5,243 bases of DNA from positions 1 through 5,243 of the forward strand of contig DATJHJ010000146.1 in NCBI GenBank assembly GCA_035494015.1. The letters run 5' to 3'. Under the pieces are notes generated by a model that was not told where the DNA came from, made no database searches, and saw nothing but the letters and a program-made list of their open reading frames with translations. Positions within the stretch are counted from its first letter, which is position 1; the number at the start of each line of letters is the position of its first letter. The position numbers and the translations under genes were made by a program. Below are positions 1 to 5,243 of the stretch, piece by piece. Source of the DNA: CADCTB01 sp035494015 (GTDB lineage: Bacteria; Actinomycetota; Acidimicrobiia; Acidimicrobiales; AC-14).

Positions 1-321
1 GCGCACCACGCCCATGGTCGACAGGCCGAGGATGATGATCGGCACGCCGAACCACCGCACGATCCCGTCGCGGGCCAGGAGCACCGACCCGAGCAGCTGG
101 ACGGCGACGCCGAGGGCGGTGAAGACCAGGGTGAAGCCGCCCACGAACAGCAGCGCGGCCCGCAGGGTGACCATGCGGGCTTGGCGGTCGCCGAGCTCCG
201 ACACCGGCAGGGCCGAGACGTACGACAGGTAGCCCGGCAGCAGCGGGAGGCAGCACGGCGAGCTGAAGGACAGCAGCCCGGCGACCACCGCGAACAGCGG
301 CAGGGCAAAGCCAGCAGTCAC
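1..321 (-). CDS. ccdA: CcdA-type cytochrome c biogenesis / thiol-disulfide transporter, N-terminal part (partial)
   Basis: Polytopic membrane protein of the CcdA/DsbD-beta family, which carries reducing equivalents from cytoplasmic thioredoxin across the membrane, usually for cytochrome c maturation or other extracytoplasmic thiol proteins. The 107 visible residues start at a GTG and read VTAGFALPLFAVVAGLLSFS, followed by the family signature SPCCLPLLPGYLSYVS at about residues 21-36. This holds the first-helix redox cysteine next to prolines. Hydrophobic segments lie at about 5-35, 52-77 and 92-107, consistent with the first three helices. The rest, including the second redox cysteine, lies beyond the window edge. 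An in-frame ATG at 384 would add 21 residues rich in Arg and Pro (MLPLFPPGR...), atypical for the family, so GTG 321 is preferred. A second cysteine follows the conserved one, where many homologues have Val. The gene is divergent from the DUF5678 gene. Family assignment is firm; the partner pathway is not visible. Confidence 0.9.
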   Translation of the reverse strand, partial: MTAGFALPLFAVVAGLLSFSSPCCLPLLPGYLSYVSALPVSELGDRQARMVTLRAALLFVGGFTLVFTALGVAVQLLGSVLLARDGIVRWFGVPIIILGLSTMGVVR

Positions 322-327
322 CCCCCC

Positions 328-333
328 ACGGTA
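328..333 (-). promoter_or_regulatory. Possible -10 box (TACCGT) for a leaderless ccdA transcript
   Basis: On the minus strand TACCGT matches TANNNT. It is followed by six G residues and then the GTG start at 321, so transcription could begin at the start codon itself. No good Shine-Dalgarno sequence precedes this GTG (only a run of G) and no convincing -35 hexamer is visible. Leaderless starts of this geometry are common in actinobacteria; that it works here is inference. Confidence 0.35.
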
Positions 334-373
334 CCGCCGCGGCAATTTCCACAGGGTGCGACCCGGCGGGAAC

Positions 374-379
374 AGGGGA
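374..379 (+). promoter_or_regulatory. Likely ribosome binding site (AGGGGA) for the DUF5678 gene
   Basis: AGGGGA lies three bases before the ATG at 383. It is purine-rich and close to the AGGAGG consensus, though the spacing is short. It is the main reason for choosing ATG 383 over the in-frame GTG codons at 356, 395, 398 and 404. Confidence 0.45.
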
Positions 380-382
380 AGC

Positions 383-1078
383 ATGCGTCCTACAGTGGTG
401 GCCGTGACGCTGGTCGACGAGCGTAGTTTTGAGCGCGTCGGCGACGATCTCCCGTCGCCACGGAAGTCGCGCCACACCTCGGCCGTCGAGCTGCTCGGTC
501 GGATCCAGGAGCGCACCGGGCAATGGTTTCCCATCACGGCCGAGCTGGACGAAGCCGATGTCAAGGCAATCGAGCTGGCCGACGCGCTCCTCCGGGGAGA
601 GCCCGTGTCCGGACACTGGAGTGGTGCGACGGTGGTCCTGGACGAGGACAGCCTGACGTCGATGCGATCCGCGACCGCGGACTTGGGCGCTCTTTTCGAG
701 TTCACCAGCGACTACACGGTGGAGGTCGCCGGCCACCGGATCCTGCTCGGGCCTGCGCACCACCGCCTGTTCCAGGTTCATCTGACCGATGCGCGCCCGG
801 GGCCCGCGCCGGGACTCGTCGAGGCCCGCCTACGGGCCGGCCGGGACGACCACTTCGAGGTGCATCTCCTGCCCGCCGGTGGCAGCGGGGCAGCGGTGGC
901 CGGTCACGGGCTCGACCAGTACGCGGGGCAGTGGATCGCACAGGCCGGCGAGGAGGTCGTGGCCTCCGGAAGCACCCCTCGGGAGGTGGCGGCCGAGCTC
1001 CGGCGAACGGGCAGGCAGGGCGCCATCTGGCGTGTTCCTCTGACGCGCGAGGAGGCCGAAGCGACGTTCGGACCGTGA
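383..1078 (+). CDS. Hypothetical protein with C-terminal DUF5678-like domain
   Basis: A 232-residue soluble protein with no signal peptide or membrane helix. Residues ~177-222 (QYAGQWIAQAGEEVVASGST, then a helix PREVAAELRRTG and a final strand IWRVP) follow the DUF5678 pattern: a Tyr-x-Gly-x-Trp strand, a hairpin with 'VVASG', a helix and a closing strand ending in Val-Pro. The function of DUF5678 is not known to me. The domain usually forms small proteins of roughly 70-100 residues, so the ~175-residue N-terminal part is an extension. It contains a helical stretch (residues ~30-75, with QERTGQWFPITAELDEADVK) and a beta-rich stretch (~80-160, with FEFTSDYTVEVAGHRILLGP and FQVHLTD), neither of which I recognise. 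The start is uncertain: ATG 383 has a Shine-Dalgarno-like AGGGGA, whereas GTG 404 would suit a leaderless transcript. The stop TGA overlaps a GTG (GTGA, 1075-1078) that seems to be the start of a broken downstream protease gene. Confidence 0.75.
   Translation: MRPTVVAVTLVDERSFERVGDDLPSPRKSRHTSAVELLGRIQERTGQWFPITAELDEADVKAIELADALLRGEPVSGHWSGATVVLDEDSLTSMRSATADLGALFEFTSDYTVEVAGHRILLGPAHHRLFQVHLTDARPGPAPGLVEARLRAGRDDHFEVHLLPAGGSGAAVAGHGLDQYAGQWIAQAGEEVVASGSTPREVAAELRRTGRQGAIWRVPLTREEAEATFGP
391..396 (+). promoter_or_regulatory. Possible -10 box (TACAGT) giving a leaderless start at GTG 404
   Basis: TACAGT matches TANNNT and is followed, seven bases later, by an in-frame GTG at 404. Transcription from it would skip ATG 383 and give a protein 7 residues shorter. 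GGGAAC at 368-373, 17 bases upstream, is the only -35-like sequence; it resembles ECF-type -35 elements, but the -10 does not. It conflicts with the ribosome-binding-site model for ATG 383; the sequence alone cannot decide. Confidence 0.25.
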
Positions 1079-1237
1079 TCTTCGGGTGCCGGACACAGGT
1101 GGGACGCCACCGTCGGGTTCTGCAATCCCTGGCGACCCGGGTGGGCCCTCCTCGGCCACGAGGCCTTCCTGCGGCAGTTCACACTCACGGTGAGGGCGGT
1201 GGACCTCGAGTTCGAGCTCGAACCGATCGTCTCGTAG
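1075..1237 (+). pseudogene. Remnant of a retropepsin-like aspartic protease gene
   Basis: After the DUF5678 stop, an open stretch of 52 codons (1079-1234, stop TAG 1235-1237) looks like real protein in its second half: WDATVGFCNPWRPGW, then ALLGHEAFLRQFTLTV and FELEP. The pattern LLG-x-x-x-F-x-x-x-F followed by a strand and 'F-x-L-E-P' is the C-terminal part of retropepsin-like (clan AA) proteases. The catalytic Asp-Ser/Thr-Gly motif that should lie upstream is absent, and the stretch is far too short for a ~120-140 residue family. GTG 1075 overlaps the preceding TGA and begins VIFGCRTQ in another frame, plausible as the old start of a translationally coupled gene. The picture fits an internal deletion of roughly 200 bases with a frame change. 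Recognition is by eye from family patterns. A chance open frame in GC-rich DNA is the alternative. Confidence 0.5.
1210..1223. promoter_or_regulatory. 14-base perfect palindrome upstream of cobB, possible operator
   Basis: GTTCGAGCTCGAAC is identical to its reverse complement over 14 bases. It lies 28-42 bases before the cobB GTG and overlaps the place where a -35 element would sit for the -10 box at 1241-1246, the usual position of a repressor site. It also encodes Glu-Phe-Glu-Leu-Glu in the protease remnant, so it may be residual coding sequence. No regulator is identified. Confidence 0.3.
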
Positions 1238-1240
1238 ACC

Positions 1241-1246
1241 TACCCT
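1241..1246 (+). promoter_or_regulatory. Possible -10 box (TACCCT) for a leaderless cobB transcript
   Basis: TACCCT matches TANNNT and is followed by five bases and then GTG 1252. No Shine-Dalgarno sequence is present before this GTG. If transcription starts at 1252 there is no leader and so no room for a cobalamin riboswitch. The -35 region (about 1218-1223) is poor and overlaps the palindrome. Confidence 0.35.
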
Positions 1247-1251
1247 TGACC

Positions 1252-2595
1252 GTGGCTCGTCTCGGCCCCCGGCTGGTGGTGGCCGGCACGTCGTCGGGGG
1301 TGGGCAAGACGACGGTGGCGACGGGGCTGATGGCGGCGTTCCGGCAGAGGGGCATGGTCGTCGGGGCGGCCAAGGTCGGGCCCGACTTCATCGACCCCGG
1401 CTACCACGGCCTGGCCACCGGCCGGCCGGGCCGCAACCTCGACAGCTGGATCTGCGGCGTGGACGCCATCGCCCCCCTGGCCGGGCGGGCGGCGGCGGAG
1501 ACGGACGTCCTCGTCGTCGAGGGCGTGATGGGGCTGTTCGACGGATCGGGCGACCCCGCCGGGCCGGCGGCGAGCACGGCCGAGGTGGCCGGCCTGCTCG
1601 GCGCGCCGGTCGTGCTCGTGGTCGACGGGTCCTCGGTCGGGGCGTCGGTGGCGGCGATGGTCCACGGGTTCGCCACCTTCGACCCGGCGACGGCGGTCGC
1701 CGGGGTGATCCTCAACCGGGTCGGCAGCGACGGGCACGAGGCCCTGCTGCGCCAGGCCATCGCGCCGATCGGCGTTCCCGTACTCGGCGCCCTGCGCCGG
1801 AGCCCGGACTACGCCTGGCGGGACCGCCACCTCGGGCTCGTCCCGGTGGTCGAGCAGCCCGACCAGGTCCGCCGCTCACTCGACGCCTTGGCCGCCGCCG
1901 TCGCCCGGGACTGCGATCTCGACGCCATCCTCGCCCTCGCCCGGTCGTCGCCCGCCACCGTTGTCGCCGAACCGCCGACCGCCCGGCGGCAAGCCGGACC
2001 GCTCGTGGCCGTCGCCGGCGGCCCGGCCTTCAGCTTCACCTACCCGGACAACCTCGAGCTCCTCGCCCAGGCCGGGGCCGAGCTGGTCCCCTTCGACCCC
2101 CTGACCGATCGCCGGCTGCCGGACGGCGCCCGCGCCCTCTACGCGGGAGGCGGGTTCCCCGAGGTCTTCGCCGCCGCTCTCGCCGCCAACCGCCCGCTCC
2201 TCGACGACGTCCGCCGCCGGGTCGACAGCGGGCTGGTGACGTGGGCCGAGTGCGGTGGGCTCCTCTGGCTGGCCCGGTCGCTGGACGGCCACGCTCTCGC
2301 CGGTGTGGTCCCCGCCGACGGGCGCATGACCGACCGGCTCACGCTGGGCTACCGCCGCACCCGCCTACGGGTTCGCTCTCCTCTCGGCCCGGCCGGCACC
2401 GACCTCCGCGGTCACGAGTTTCGCTACTCGACCCTCGACCCCGCCGGCGACGCCTTCGACTGGTCGGGCCGGGCCGGCTCCGGCCGCGCCGGCTTCGCCA
2501 CCCCAACCCTGCTGGCGTCCTACGTCCACGTCCACATCGGTGCCGCCCCGGACCTGGCCGAACGGTTCGTGGCCACCGCCGACGCCGGCCTATAG
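1252..2595 (+). CDS. cobB: Cobyrinate a,c-diamide synthase (CobB/CbiA)
   Basis: Glutamine- and ATP-dependent enzyme that amidates the a- and c-side chains of cobyrinate (or hydrogenobyrinate in the aerobic route) in the cytoplasm during B12 synthesis. The 447 residues have the full two-domain layout. The N-terminal dethiobiotin-synthetase-like ATPase carries the P-loop GTSSGVGKT (12-20), KVGPDFIDPGYH (41-52), NLDSW (62-66) and EGVMGLFDG (90-98). The class I glutamine amidotransferase-like domain starts near residue 249 (VAVAGGPAFSF) and carries GGGFPE (299-304), the nucleophile Cys334 in WAECGGLL, LTLGYR and the terminal SYVHVH with His426/His428. Length is normal and nothing key is missing. 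The frame is open far upstream, but that extension is Arg-rich and non-homologous; GTG 1252, ten codons before the P-loop region, suits the family. TTG 1246 is a weaker option. No other cob gene is in the window, so whether it belongs to the aerobic or anaerobic route cannot be told. Confidence 0.95.
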   Translation: MARLGPRLVVAGTSSGVGKTTVATGLMAAFRQRGMVVGAAKVGPDFIDPGYHGLATGRPGRNLDSWICGVDAIAPLAGRAAAETDVLVVEGVMGLFDGSGDPAGPAASTAEVAGLLGAPVVLVVDGSSVGASVAAMVHGFATFDPATAVAGVILNRVGSDGHEALLRQAIAPIGVPVLGALRRSPDYAWRDRHLGLVPVVEQPDQVRRSLDALAAAVARDCDLDAILALARSSPATVVAEPPTARRQAGPLVAVAGGPAFSFTYPDNLELLAQAGAELVPFDPLTDRRLPDGARALYAGGGFPEVFAAALAANRPLLDDVRRRVDSGLVTWAECGGLLWLARSLDGHALAGVVPADGRMTDRLTLGYRRTRLRVRSPLGPAGTDLRGHEFRYSTLDPAGDAFDWSGRAGSGRAGFATPTLLASYVHVHIGAAPDLAERFVATADAGL

Positions 2596-2597
2596 GC

Positions 2598-2622
2598 CCT
2601 CGGCCAACCCGACGGGCCGAGG
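2598..2622. terminator. Possible bidirectional stem-loop terminator between convergent genes
   Basis: CCTCGGCC (2598-2605) and GGCCGAGG (2615-2622) form a perfect 8-base stem with a 9-base loop in the short gap between the cobB stop and the stop of the convergent CHAT gene. GGCC at 2595-2598 can also pair with GGCC at 2625-2628, an alternative lower stem that shares base 2598 with the main one. There is no T-run on either side, which is common for actinobacterial terminators but makes the call less certain in such GC-rich DNA. Confidence 0.45.
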
Positions 2623-2637
2623 CGGGCCAGGCCGCGT

Positions 2638-5243
2638 TCATCCTGCACCGAAGCACGTGAACGCGGCGCCGACGGGTCCCTCGCAGCTGGTCGACGCCCG
2701 CGCCGCGGCCAACGCAGCAGCGGGCCCGAGGCCGCGCCGGGCGTTGGCGTGGAACGCCAGCATCATCGACCTGGTGCCCTCGTCGGGGACAGGAAAGACG
2801 CTGGCAATCAACGTCCGCGTGCCGAGGGCCAAGACTGCAGCAGCCAGTCCCATGAGCTCGTCGCCGGGGCGAACGTCGGAGAGGCCCACGTCGCACGCGG
2901 CGAGGACGAGGGTCTCCGGGGCGGCGGCGAGCCCCTCGAGGTCGTACACGGTGAGCGGCCCGTCGGCGAGCTCCAGGCAGGAGAACAGTGGATTGTCGCT
3001 GCGAAACCGGCCGTGGGCGGCCACGTGGGCGAGGGCGGCGCCGTCGACCGCCTCCAGCACCGCCCGACACGTGGCCCGGCCCGCGGTCAGGAGCCGCGCT
3101 CCGGGGTACAGGGCGGCGAGGGCGCGGACCTCGGCCGCGGCGTGGTCGAGGTTCGGGCCGGCGGTGAAAACCGTCGCCGTCGCTCCCGACGTGGGGGCCG
3201 TCGCCGCCCGATGCCACGCGGCGAGCGACGGGGCGACGGTGACCGGCCGGCGCCGGAGGCTCGGGAGCACCGACCACGGCATGGCGTGGAAACGCCCGGT
3301 CGGCACGATCACCGCCGGGACAAGGTCGTCGCCGAGGTCGAGCGGGCCGAGGAGGACGTCGTTGAGAACCTGGGCGCTGTAGGCCGCCGAGGCGTTGGCG
3401 GCCTCCCGGCTCGCAGCCGAGCCGGTACGGAACGCCAGGCGGCGCAAGGAGAACCGCAGCCGATCGAGCTCTGACGCCGCGTCAGTGGCCGCACCCAGCC
3501 GCCGGAGCGTCAGGCGGTGCGCGCGCTTGGAGACCGCGTGGAGCTCGCCGTCGGACTCGACGATCTCGACCAGGGTGGCGTCGTCCAGGGCGGCGAGCAT
3601 GGCCGGCAAGGGTGGGGTCGGGGCGACCGACGCGGCGAGGACGCCCGTGGCACACCGGGCCCGGTCGCGCACCGCGTCCTCCAGCTCGGCTTGCCGCGCC
3701 GCGAGTCGCGACGTAGGGCGGCCGGCGGCCGCCTGCGCCTCCATCTCCGCCACCACGGCACGGAGGGCACCCAGGCCGGCCGCCAGCTGGGCATCGTCGG
3801 GCGGTCGGGCCGGGCGGAGGAGTGCGGACGCCGCCCGCCCCCGCTCGGCCCACGCCAACACCTTCCTGGGGTCACCTTCCTCGATGGCCAAGCGGAGACC
3901 GAGGGCGGCGAGCTCGATGACGTGCCCGGAGGCGTTGGCCCGTAGCTCGGTGGCGCCGAGCGCGATGCGGTAGCGGTCTACCACCCGCATTCCCGCCTGG
4001 AGGGCGCCCTCGGCCCCCCGCCGGCTCCCGCAGGACAAGCGGAGGAGGGCCTCGGCGTGCCAGGCGCGGGCCCGGATCTGGGCCGGCGCCCGGTTGCGTG
4101 CCCGGCGCGCCCTGCCCAGCTCGGTGCGGGCCACGCCCGTCCGGCCGAGGTCGATCGCCACTTGGGCGGCGAGCAGCCGGGCATCGAGGGCGTGCAGGGC
4201 GAACCCGGCCGCCTCCAACGCGTTCGCATTGCGCCGGGCCCGGTTCAGGAGCGACGGCGAGCGCTCGCCCACCGTCCACGCGGCGCGCAGCGACACCTGG
4301 CGGGCCAGGGCGGCGAGGGCGGGCCGGCGCTGGTGGGAAAGGGCGCGAGCGGCCTGGTCAGCCGTGGCCCGGGCGGTGGCGGCGTCCCCGTCGGCCAGGG
4401 CGGCCTCGGCCAGCTTCAGCCGCGCCGTCGCCGCGTAGCTGAGGCGCCCCTCCTCAGTGAGGGTGCGCACGGCCGCCTCCGCGCACCTCCGGCTCTCGGC
4501 GACCAGTCGCGCCGCCAGGAGGGCGTCGCACCGATCGTGGTACACCATCGCCTCGACGTAACCGTGGTCGCCGAACCATCGCTCGGCCCGGTCGAACCAC
4601 TCGAGGGCGGCGGGCAGGTCCCCCCGGCGGCTCGCCACCAGGCCCAGGCTCTGGTACACGCGTGCGACGGCACGGCCGTGGCCGATCTCGGAGAACAGTG
4701 CCTCGGCCTTGCGCAGATCGGATTCGGAGACGGCGAGGTCGCCGCGCTGGAACCGGGCGAGGCCGCGGTTTGTCAGCAGCAACGCGGCCCACGCGGTGTC
4801 GCCGGAGCGCCGCAACGCGGGGAGCGCCTGCCCGTAGGCGGCGATGGCTTCGTCGAGCCGCCCCTGCCCGGCCAGCACCGTCCCGCGCTGCAGGCGGAGG
4901 AGGGCGAGATCCTGGCCCCGGAGCGCGGGCGCCGCCAGGTCGGCTTCGCGGAGGGCGCCGACCCAGTCGCCTTGGACGGCGAGCGTCGCGGTAAGCGTCA
5001 TCCTCGCCTGGGCTACCCCTCTCGCGTCGCCGTTGCGATGGCTGATGCGGATGGCGCGCCTGAGGTGGGCGACCGAGCCCGGCAGGTCGTACAGCTCACG
5101 GGCCGCCAGCCCGAGCGCACGTGCGGCAGTCGACGCGGCGCGGAAGTCGCCCGACTCCTCGGCCAGATCGGCCGCCATCTCGGCCAGCCCTCGGGCCCGG
5201 CGGGGGTCGAGGCGAGCGACGCGAAGGGCCTCCCTGGCGAGCG
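2638..5243 (-). CDS. TPR-repeat protein with C-terminal CHAT (caspase-like) protease domain, 5' end outside window
   Basis: The frame is open from the window edge to TGA 2638-2640, giving 867 visible residues; the true start lies beyond the window and the Met codon at 5176-5178 is internal to a repeat. About the first 420 residues are TPR helix pairs, for example LQRGTVLAGQGRLDEAIAAY, LGLVASRRGDLPAALEWFDR and LKLAEAALADGDAATARATA. A helical, partly coiled linker follows (~420-570, with AWAERGRAASALL and EMEAQAAAGRPTSRLAARQA), typical of CHAT proteins. The CHAT domain starts near VIVPTGRFHAMPWSVLPSL (about 3260-3330) and keeps both catalytic residues: His in HVAAHGRF (codon 3013-3015) and Cys in LAACDVG (codon 2893-2895), 40 residues apart, then GDELMGLAAAVLALGTRTLI. 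The end AAFTCFGAG looks like a complete C-terminus. CHAT is a clan CD cysteine protease domain; TPRs usually bind the partner or regulator. Substrate and partner are not identifiable. It is convergent with cobB, so not co-transcribed with it. Confidence 0.9.
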   Translation of the reverse strand, partial: LAREALRVARLDPRRARGLAEMAADLAEESGDFRAASTAARALGLAARELYDLPGSVAHLRRAIRISHRNGDARGVAQARMTLTATLAVQGDWVGALREADLAAPALRGQDLALLRLQRGTVLAGQGRLDEAIAAYGQALPALRRSGDTAWAALLLTNRGLARFQRGDLAVSESDLRKAEALFSEIGHGRAVARVYQSLGLVASRRGDLPAALEWFDRAERWFGDHGYVEAMVYHDRCDALLAARLVAESRRCAEAAVRTLTEEGRLSYAATARLKLAEAALADGDAATARATADQAARALSHQRRPALAALARQVSLRAAWTVGERSPSLLNRARRNANALEAAGFALHALDARLLAAQVAIDLGRTGVARTELGRARRARNRAPAQIRARAWHAEALLRLSCGSRRGAEGALQAGMRVVDRYRIALGATELRANASGHVIELAALGLRLAIEEGDPRKVLAWAERGRAASALLRPARPPDDAQLAAGLGALRAVVAEMEAQAAAGRPTSRLAARQAELEDAVRDRARCATGVLAASVAPTPPLPAMLAALDDATLVEIVESDGELHAVSKRAHRLTLRRLGAATDAASELDRLRFSLRRLAFRTGSAASREAANASAAYSAQVLNDVLLGPLDLGDDLVPAVIVPTGRFHAMPWSVLPSLRRRPVTVAPSLAAWHRAATAPTSGATATVFTAGPNLDHAAAEVRALAALYPGARLLTAGRATCRAVLEAVDGAALAHVAAHGRFRSDNPLFSCLELADGPLTVYDLEGLAAAPETLVLAACDVGLSDVRPGDELMGLAAAVLALGTRTLIASVFPVPDEGTRSMMLAFHANARRGLGPAAALAAARASTSCEGPVGAAFTCFGAG

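Noticed and set aside
523..1251. Long open frame continuing upstream of cobB in the same frame
   Set aside because: The translation is Arg/Pro/Gly-rich and lies over the DUF5678 gene; CobB homologues begin just before the P-loop. It is a GC-rich shadow frame.
1075..1251. GTG 1075 as the start of cobB, overlapping the upstream stop
   Set aside because: It would add 59 low-complexity, Arg-rich residues ahead of the P-loop with no family match. GTG 1252 is better placed.
1079..1251. Cobalamin riboswitch upstream of cobB
   Set aside because: No B12-box-like sequence is seen, the gap is mostly former coding sequence, and a -10 box adjacent to the start leaves no leader.
1240..1830. Minus-strand 196-codon frame opposite cobB
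   Set aside because: Overlaps the strongly supported cobB ATPase domain; composition is typical of antisense shadows.
2339..3277. Minus-strand 312-codon frame
   Set aside because: Extremely Arg/Pro/Gly-rich and spans both the 3' end of cobB and the CHAT domain in the wrong frame; a shadow.
2540..3474. Plus-strand open frames across the CHAT region (about 240-280 codons)
   Set aside because: They lie opposite a gene with clear CHAT motifs and have Arg/Ala-rich compositions with no recognisable domain.
5176..5178. Met codon as the start of the CHAT gene
   Set aside because: The frame stays open to the window edge, and the upstream residues (LAREALRVARLDPRRARGLA) look like a TPR helix, so this Met is internal.
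4000..5243. Repeated similar DNA stretches as a repeat array
   Set aside because: The periodicity comes from degenerate TPR helices in the protein; there are no conserved DNA repeats or spacers.

Overview
The window is very GC-rich with the strong third-position GC bias of a high-GC actinobacterium. The cobyrinate synthase has the actinobacterial form of its glutaminase motifs (AGGPAF, GGGFPE), and three possible leaderless starts also fit. An Acidimicrobiia-like or other deep-branching actinobacterium is my best guess, but it is an inference. I see no mobile element, tRNA, rRNA, CRISPR array or riboswitch.

Layout: positions 1-321 (minus) hold the N-terminal part of a CcdA-type membrane thiol-disulfide transporter, cut by the window edge. 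A 61-base divergent spacer separates it from a plus-strand gene (383-1078) for a 232-residue protein. Its last ~45 residues look like DUF5678; the rest is unrecognised. Positions 1075-1237 appear to hold the remains of a retropepsin-like aspartic protease gene. It has a GTG overlapping the upstream stop and a convincing C-terminal piece, but the middle with the catalytic Asp is gone. A 14-base perfect palindrome and a possible promoter -10 box lead into cobB/cbiA (1252-2595), cobyrinate a,c-diamide synthase of B12 synthesis. A short intergenic stem-loop separates cobB from a convergent minus-strand gene (2638-5243, its 5' end outside the window). That gene encodes a large TPR-repeat protein with a C-terminal CHAT protease domain whose His/Cys dyad is intact.

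The genes do not form an obvious pathway. Redox-protein maturation (ccdA), a B12 enzyme (cobB) and a caspase-like CHAT protein lie side by side in alternating orientations, so each is probably its own transcription unit, except the DUF5678 gene and the protease remnant, which look like a former translationally coupled pair. The points most worth a second look are that broken pair, the unrecognised N-terminal domain fused to DUF5678, and the TPR-CHAT protein.
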